Shown here: positions 45,172 to 49,540 of the stretch, in pieces
How positions within the stretch are numbered: the first letter of the stretch is position 1
Layout: the number at the start of each line of letters is the position of its first letter
Assembly: GCA_016931935.1 (NCBI GenBank)
Contig: JAFGDW010000131.1
Span: forward strand, 1 to 49,540
From: Candidatus Zhuqueibacterota bacterium
GTDB taxonomy: Bacteria > Zhuqueibacterota > Zhuqueibacteria > Thermofontimicrobiales > Thiofontviventaceae
DNA length: 49,540 nucleotides
Direction: 5' to 3'
Translations under genes and position numbers: made by a program
The notes under the pieces: model-generated
What the model was told of the DNA's origin: nothing
The model's database searches: none
What the model saw: the letters and a program-made list of their open reading frames with translations, nothing else

Positions 45172-45783
45172 CTATGCTGAAATAATCCCCTTTTCTACCA
45201 AATAATCCAGCACCACTCCAGCGCTTTCTTCCAATGTCAGCTCACCAGTCTTCACTACCAGTTCAGGATGTTCCGGCGCTTCATATGGCGCGGAAATACC
45301 GGTAAATTCTTTGATGATGCCAGCACGGGCTTTCTCGAACAATCCTTTGGGATCACGTTTTTCGCATTCTTCCAATGGACAATCCACATACACTTCGATA
45401 AATTCACCATCCGTGTTCAGGGCGCGGGCGTTGTCGCGATCAGCGCGATAGGGCGAAATAAATGCAGTTAGGGTAATGACACCGGCATCGTTGAACAGAT
45501 GGGCGACTTCACCGATTCGACGAATGTTTTCTTCTCTATCTTCAGGTGAAAAACCAAGATTTTTATTTAATCCATGCCGGATGTTATCACCATCCAGCAC
45601 ATAAACAAGATGGCCGCGCTGGAACAATTGCTGCTCCACTTCGCGCGCCAGCGTGGATTTGCCGGAACCGGACAAACCAGTAAACCAAATCGTGACACCT
45701 TTCTGATCAAGCAGTGCTTCGCGATCGGCTTTTGTTACATTGCCGCCATGCCATGTGATGTTTGTTGCTTTTTGTTGAGCCAT
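45172..45783 (-). CDS. cysC: Adenylylsulfate (APS) kinase
   Basis: A 203-residue kinase making PAPS from APS and ATP. The P-loop is [40 protein letters not shown] and [13 protein letters not shown] are APS kinase signatures. Length is normal for a stand-alone CysC. cysD/cysN are not nearby. It starts five bases after the yfhO stop, so it is co-transcribed with that gene; PAPS might be used for sulfation linked to the surface glycan of the neighbour, an inference only. Confidence 0.95.
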   Translation of the reverse strand: MAQQKATNITWHGGNVTKADREALLDQKGVTIWFTGLSGSGKSTLAREVEQQLFQRGHLVYVLDGDNIRHGLNKNLGFSPEDREENIRRIGEVAHLFNDAGVITLTAFISPYRADRDNARALNTDGEFIEVYVDCPLEECEKRDPKGLFEKARAGIIKEFTGISAPYEAPEHPELVVKTGELTLEESAGVVLDYLVEKGIISA

Positions 45784-45788
45784 AATTA

Positions 45789-48311
45789 TTACTCCTCATT
45801 TTTCGTCGTGCGCATCGATACGTATCCAATTCCCACAATCGATAACAACAGTATAATATTACTTAAACTGGCAATCCACTTGCCGGTGAAATATGTTTGC
45901 GGATGAAATATGAATTCAATTTTATGCTCGCCCGCAGGCAGAACAATCGAGCGTAAAATATGGTTGGTTTTATAAATGGGCGTTTCCTTCCCGTCGACCA
46001 GCGCTTTCCAGCCTTTTGGGTAATACACTTCGGACATGACCATTAAGCACTGCGTATTTGTTTTCGCCTCCACCTCGATTTTATTCGGAGTGTATTTGGT
46101 TTCGCGGGCAAATGACATCGAGTCGGGCGGTGCAATTGCGACTGGCAATTCAGTGTTTAACAGCGCAGTCTGTTTTGGATTGAATGTCGGATCATTTATA
46201 CGTCGCAACAGCTCAGCCGGGTCGGAAATCGTTTCTGCCTGGCCGACTAAAAATGCGCGCGTGCATGCGTCGGGATTTTCGTACAGAAATTGCTTTTGCC
46301 GCTCATCCCGATAGACAAGTTTTAAATTGTCGCCCGGTAACGCCATTTCAGAAACAACGAATTGTCCGTTCATGAAATTGACCATGCTCCAGTTAATCGG
46401 GAATTGCGGGTTCGGGCCGTGGTACAAATTATTATCGATCAGGTCCTGAATGGTTTGCATTTTGGCTGCATCGTATCCGCCGATACATTGATTATAATAC
46501 GCCAGATCATTATTGTTGAACAATTGCCCGACACCCATCACGCGAAATGGCTCGGGTGATTTTTTCTGTGCATTGAGCAGGTAATTATCCACTTGTGAGT
46601 TTTGGAATAGCCGCGCCTCAAGTGTTTCAGTTGGGACAAGCTGGTCGAAAAAGCGAGTGTTTACAAGCGCATTGTCCAGGATCATGACGCCGATGAGCAG
46701 TAGTAATGACAGCGATTTAGGTAACCAGCCACGTATCAGGCTAAAAATGATACCGAAAACCAATAGCGTGAAACCAAATGTTCGTATGGCATCCATTTTG
46801 GCAAGATCGAAGCGGGCGGTTTGCAACAGCGGCAAAACCTTCGGATTGAACATTTGGGCATCCTGCGGCTGGGAGAATGACAACACTCCCAGCGCTTTTA
46901 ACACCATCGGCGATACAATAAGTATCAGCATGATTCCGGCGATGATGGCAACGACACGAACCGCCCGTGGATCGTCTTTGGCGCGCTCAATCAGATAGCG
47001 AATACCAAAAGCGGCCAACAGGACGAAAACGAAAAATATTGCCATTAATATCATGGTTGGAATACGGAATTTGCTGAAATAGGGAATGGTATAAAAGAAC
47101 AGTTTGTAAAATGGCGGAAAATGCCGGCCAAACCCCAACAAAATGCCCAGGCTGGAAAAAATTGCCAGCGAGCGCACACGCCAGTCATCCCGGTAGCCGT
47201 AAATGCCGAGCAGCATGAATACGAATAACGCCACGCCAATGTAATCGGTCGAACTTGTGAATGGCATATCGCCCCAGTAGCCGGGAATCCGTTGGCCCTT
47301 CAATTGAGGGACAGCGTCGCCGGTATACTTGATCTGGGATTGCCCTCCAAAATAATTAGGAATGACCAACGTCAACAATTCGCGGGGTGATAATGACCAT
47401 TTGGTGGCATATTCAAACGATACGCCTTTGGCGGTGACAGCGCTCTGGTCGACTTGTTCGATATGAACAGGATTGCCGCCGCGGGTGGAGTATGGTGTAT
47501 ATTCCTTCATCACAAACAATGGTTGATACACAGAAAGAATCGTGAAAACACCGGCGAGCGCCAGCAATCCCAGCGCCTGTCCCAATGCTTTGAAATTTTT
47601 TTCTTTGATGAGTTTGATAATTGGCCAGACGCCAATGGCAAGCAGCACCAACGCTGTATAAAAAATAATCTGATAATGCTGGGTTCGGATTTGCAGTGAA
47701 AAGGCTAATGCCAGCAGCAGCGCGTAAAGCAAGCGCCGGGTGGTGATGAAATGATAAAATGCCATTACGACCCACGGCATGTACATAATCGCCCGGAATT
47801 TGGAGAAATGACCGGCCAGCCACAACGAATTATAATGCGGCATCAGCAAAAATGCAAACGCGCCGAATAGCGATACAAGCACACCGAACTGCAGCGAATA
47901 GAGCAGCAAGAACATACCGACCGCGCCGACAATATAATGCACGACCACCTGGCCGGAGTTACCGGAGTAAAATAGTCCCACAATTTTATCCAGAGAAAAG
48001 GACTGCGGCCCGTAGCGGTGGTACTGTGGCATGCCGCCAAAAATCGCAGGATTCCATAGTGATATTTCGCCGGTTTCCTGCTCATATTGTTTAAGCAGAT
48101 GACTTTTTCCCATCGATCCGATCACGTCGGAGCCGGCGGGAGTTAAGCCTTTAAATGCCAAATTGGAATAGAGCAGCACGGTTGCGATGATAATCACCAC
48201 AATGGCGATTCCAATTTGTTGCCAGGGTTTCAAATCCATTTGCCATTGCGATTGCAGTGACGCTTTTGGCGCCGGTTTTGAACTTTTTTTAGATTTTTTA
48301 GATTTGGTCAT
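45789..48311 (-). CDS. YfhO-family polytopic membrane protein
   Basis: An 840-residue membrane protein of the YfhO family, with a GT-C glycosyltransferase-like architecture. It has a Lys-rich cytoplasmic N-terminus, then a first helix ([19 protein letters not shown]) and many more helices up to about residue 560. A soluble C-terminal region of about 260 residues follows, ending with a final helix. The first large periplasmic loop, [22 protein letters not shown], is rich in charged residues as in this family. YfhO proteins are implicated in lipoteichoic-acid glycosylation in Firmicutes; in Gram-negative relatives their role is less defined. cysC follows after five bases. Confidence 0.87.
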   Translation of the reverse strand: MTKSKKSKKSSKPAPKASLQSQWQMDLKPWQQIGIAIVVIIIATVLLYSNLAFKGLTPAGSDVIGSMGKSHLLKQYEQETGEISLWNPAIFGGMPQYHRYGPQSFSLDKIVGLFYSGNSGQVVVHYIVGAVGMFLLLYSLQFGVLVSLFGAFAFLLMPHYNSLWLAGHFSKFRAIMYMPWVVMAFYHFITTRRLLYALLLALAFSLQIRTQHYQIIFYTALVLLAIGVWPIIKLIKEKNFKALGQALGLLALAGVFTILSVYQPLFVMKEYTPYSTRGGNPVHIEQVDQSAVTAKGVSFEYATKWSLSPRELLTLVIPNYFGGQSQIKYTGDAVPQLKGQRIPGYWGDMPFTSSTDYIGVALFVFMLLGIYGYRDDWRVRSLAIFSSLGILLGFGRHFPPFYKLFFYTIPYFSKFRIPTMILMAIFFVFVLLAAFGIRYLIERAKDDPRAVRVVAIIAGIMLILIVSPMVLKALGVLSFSQPQDAQMFNPKVLPLLQTARFDLAKMDAIRTFGFTLLVFGIIFSLIRGWLPKSLSLLLLIGVMILDNALVNTRFFDQLVPTETLEARLFQNSQVDNYLLNAQKKSPEPFRVMGVGQLFNNNDLAYYNQCIGGYDAAKMQTIQDLIDNNLYHGPNPQFPINWSMVNFMNGQFVVSEMALPGDNLKLVYRDERQKQFLYENPDACTRAFLVGQAETISDPAELLRRINDPTFNPKQTALLNTELPVAIAPPDSMSFARETKYTPNKIEVEAKTNTQCLMVMSEVYYPKGWKALVDGKETPIYKTNHILRSIVLPAGEHKIEFIFHPQTYFTGKWIASLSNIILLLSIVGIGYVSMRTTKNEE

Positions 48312-48482
48312 GGTAACCTCTTTTTGTTCGATCTATGAGGGTTAGGTTTGATACCGATACAAACAAGACGCGATAAATGTAAAGATGTTGATTGAACATT
48401 AGCATTCAAATTGATTTTAAACAAGACGTTTTTTCTGTATCTGTTCAATAATTAATGGTAGTTGTATTAAGATTTCCTACTT

Positions 48483-48597
48483 TCACACTTTCCCGACCCG
48501 TCGGGACTCAGTGTGAAGCGCCAGCATAGCTTCATGCTGAGCCCTTCATCAAGCTCAGGGTACGGAATATATCGTTGACTGAGTCCGCCGCGGCGGA
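48483..48597. repeat. Array of four consecutive palindromes
   Basis: In order: TCACAC/GTGTGA around CCCGA/TCGGG (48483-48516), CAGCAT/ATGCTG (48522-48539), CTGAGC/GCTCAG (48537-48558) and a perfect 14-base palindrome TCCGCCGCGGCGGA (48584-48597). They fill much of the 483-base gap between yfhO and the methyltransferase gene, in which I see no gene. Confidence 0.6.
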
Positions 48598-48794
48598 TCA
48601 ACATAACCAACTAAAATTGAAAGGATACTTTATTTTCTGATATTGCCAGCCGAATCGCGCGAGTAACCGGCAACAGTGTGTCTGGTTGAATCGCAAGTTC
48701 GACTGCGTTTCGCGGTGGGGAAGCGCGGCGTTACTCGACTTATTAGGCATGATTGGATTTTTCCCACTTTCAGTGTCGCCTGATAATCGCCTCA

Positions 48795-49540
48795 TCACCT
48801 CGCCATCAGCGCGAACACGCCCCAGCCCAGGTATTCACGTGTGTAAGTGGCGTAGCGCTCGGGTTCCGATGTTAGTTTGGCTCGAACATCTTTTGCGAAT
48901 TCGTCATCGGGATTGGCTTCAAGCCATCGGCGCATGGTGAGCCATTTGGCCGCCTCGTATCTGTCCCAACTGTCCTGGTCTGCCAAAACCATTTCCACGA
49001 CGTCGTAGCCGATGTGGCCGAAAGAAGCAAGAAGTTCCGGAAGCATGAGAAAGTCAGAGATGGAGCCGGCAAGACACCCCCTCGCAACATCTTCTGTTGG
49101 CGGTAACTGCCGCCAGTAAGGCTCGCCGATGAGGATGATCCCTCCGGTGCGCAGGCTCTGCGCCAGAAGCTCGATAGTGCCGGTGACGCCCCCTGCAATC
49201 CAGGTGGCGCCAACACAGGCTGCCACACCGACCTTCTCGTCAGAAACGTAGCCCGCAGCATCGCCATGGATGAACTTGACTTGATCGGCGACGCCAAGTT
49301 CTTCAGCGCGGAGTTTCGCTTGCTCGGTGTACAACTGACTCATATCAATGCCGATGCCGATGACGCCGTGATCGCGTGCCCAGGTGCACAACATCTCCCC
49401 CGAACCGCAGCCGAGGTCGAGCACTCGGGCCCCCGTTTCCAGACGCAGCGCAACGCCGAGAGTGGCGAGCTTTTCGGGTGTGAACGGGTTATGGATGCGG
49501 TGAGCACTTTCGGTGATGTTGAAAATCCGTGGAATGTCCA
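48795..49540 (-). CDS. SAM-dependent methyltransferase, truncated at the window edge
   Basis: A class I methyltransferase: motif I is VLDLGCGSGEM, followed by IGIDMSQLYTEQA (motif II) and the later motif IILIGEPYWR. The frame runs off the window with TG as its first two bases, and GACATTCCACGG follows, so the start ATG is cut by one base. The visible part is 248 codons. It is clearly GC-richer than its neighbours, suggesting recent transfer. Substrate not predictable. Confidence 0.87.
   Translation of the reverse strand, partial: DIPRIFNITESAHRIHNPFTPEKLATLGVALRLETGARVLDLGCGSGEMLCTWARDHGVIGIGIDMSQLYTEQAKLRAEELGVADQVKFIHGDAAGYVSDEKVGVAACVGATWIAGGVTGTIELLAQSLRTGGIILIGEPYWRQLPPTEDVARGCLAGSISDFLMLPELLASFGHIGYDVVEMVLADQDSWDRYEAAKWLTMRRWLEANPDDEFAKDVRAKLTSEPERYATYTREYLGWGVFALMAR

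Noticed and set aside
48598-48798. Minus-strand 66-codon frame in the gap before the methyltransferase
   Set aside because: It overlaps the repeat edge, has no ribosome binding site and no protein-like pattern. I treat the gap as repeat plus spacer.

Overview
The window is a stretch of bacterial chromosome dominated by housekeeping genes. It probably comes from a Gram-negative lineage in or near the FCB group (Calditrichota or KSB1-like). The basis is a GWxTD-domain protein, a short 285-residue primary sigma factor, a PBP1c/alpha-2-macroglobulin pair, an outer-membrane barrel, a PATAN (DUF4388) regulator and NtrC-type regulators. This placement is inference from gene content; no rRNA is present. 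Vegetative promoters read directly from the sequence are the canonical TTGACx-N17-TATAAT type.

Layout: 0-0.4 kb holds an imperfect palindromic repeat and an unrecognised open-frame remnant. 0.3-9.8 kb (minus) carries a SnoaL-like protein, pbpC, a REP/RAYT cluster whose transposase has an in-frame stop, and a 1921-residue yfhM. 9.9-13.5 kb holds a hypothetical protein, a GNAT acetyltransferase, a small protein, a Mut7-C/PIN protein and a complete sigma54 response regulator. 13.6-17.8 kb is the tRNA-Leu, tig, clpP, clpX, small membrane ORF, engB series. 17.9-22.0 kb (plus) has an HExxH protein coupled to murE, a PHP phosphoesterase, a small ORF and a D-amino-acid aminotransferase. 22.0-33.3 kb (minus) has a Nudix hydrolase, a membrane protein, an M2/M3-like lipoprotein peptidase, sigA, rpsU, an RsbW-like kinase, an outer-membrane barrel, DUF502, ftsB, eno and a fused VTE5-like/DUF92 isoprenoid-alcohol kinase.

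33.3-33.7 kb is an AT-rich intergenic region with two perfect DnaA boxes and one near-perfect box. 33.7-38.9 kb is the most unusual locus. It has a PATAN regulator whose receiver lacks the phospho-acceptor Asp, a pseudopilin-like gene behind a textbook -24/-12 promoter, and a convergent six-gene cluster that also has a -24/-12 site upstream. That cluster encodes a MerR-type HTH protein, a prepilin peptidase, an orphan HATPase, 57-residue and 93-residue proteins, and an NtrC-like regulator lacking the GAFTGA loop.

39.1-44.2 kb holds the GWxTD protein and smc. 44.3-45.1 kb holds a brnT-brnA toxin-antitoxin pair with a leaderless, operator-bearing promoter, followed by a compound palindromic element. 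45.2-48.3 kb holds yfhO and cysC. The right edge has an array of hairpins and a GC-rich methyltransferase gene that looks foreign.

Functional themes: envelope growth (pbpC/yfhM, murE, ftsB, D-amino-acid transaminase), proteostasis (tig-clpP-clpX), sigma54 and partner-switching style regulation, and an apparent pseudopilin system under sigma54 control. All protein assignments come from motif recognition by eye, with no database search.
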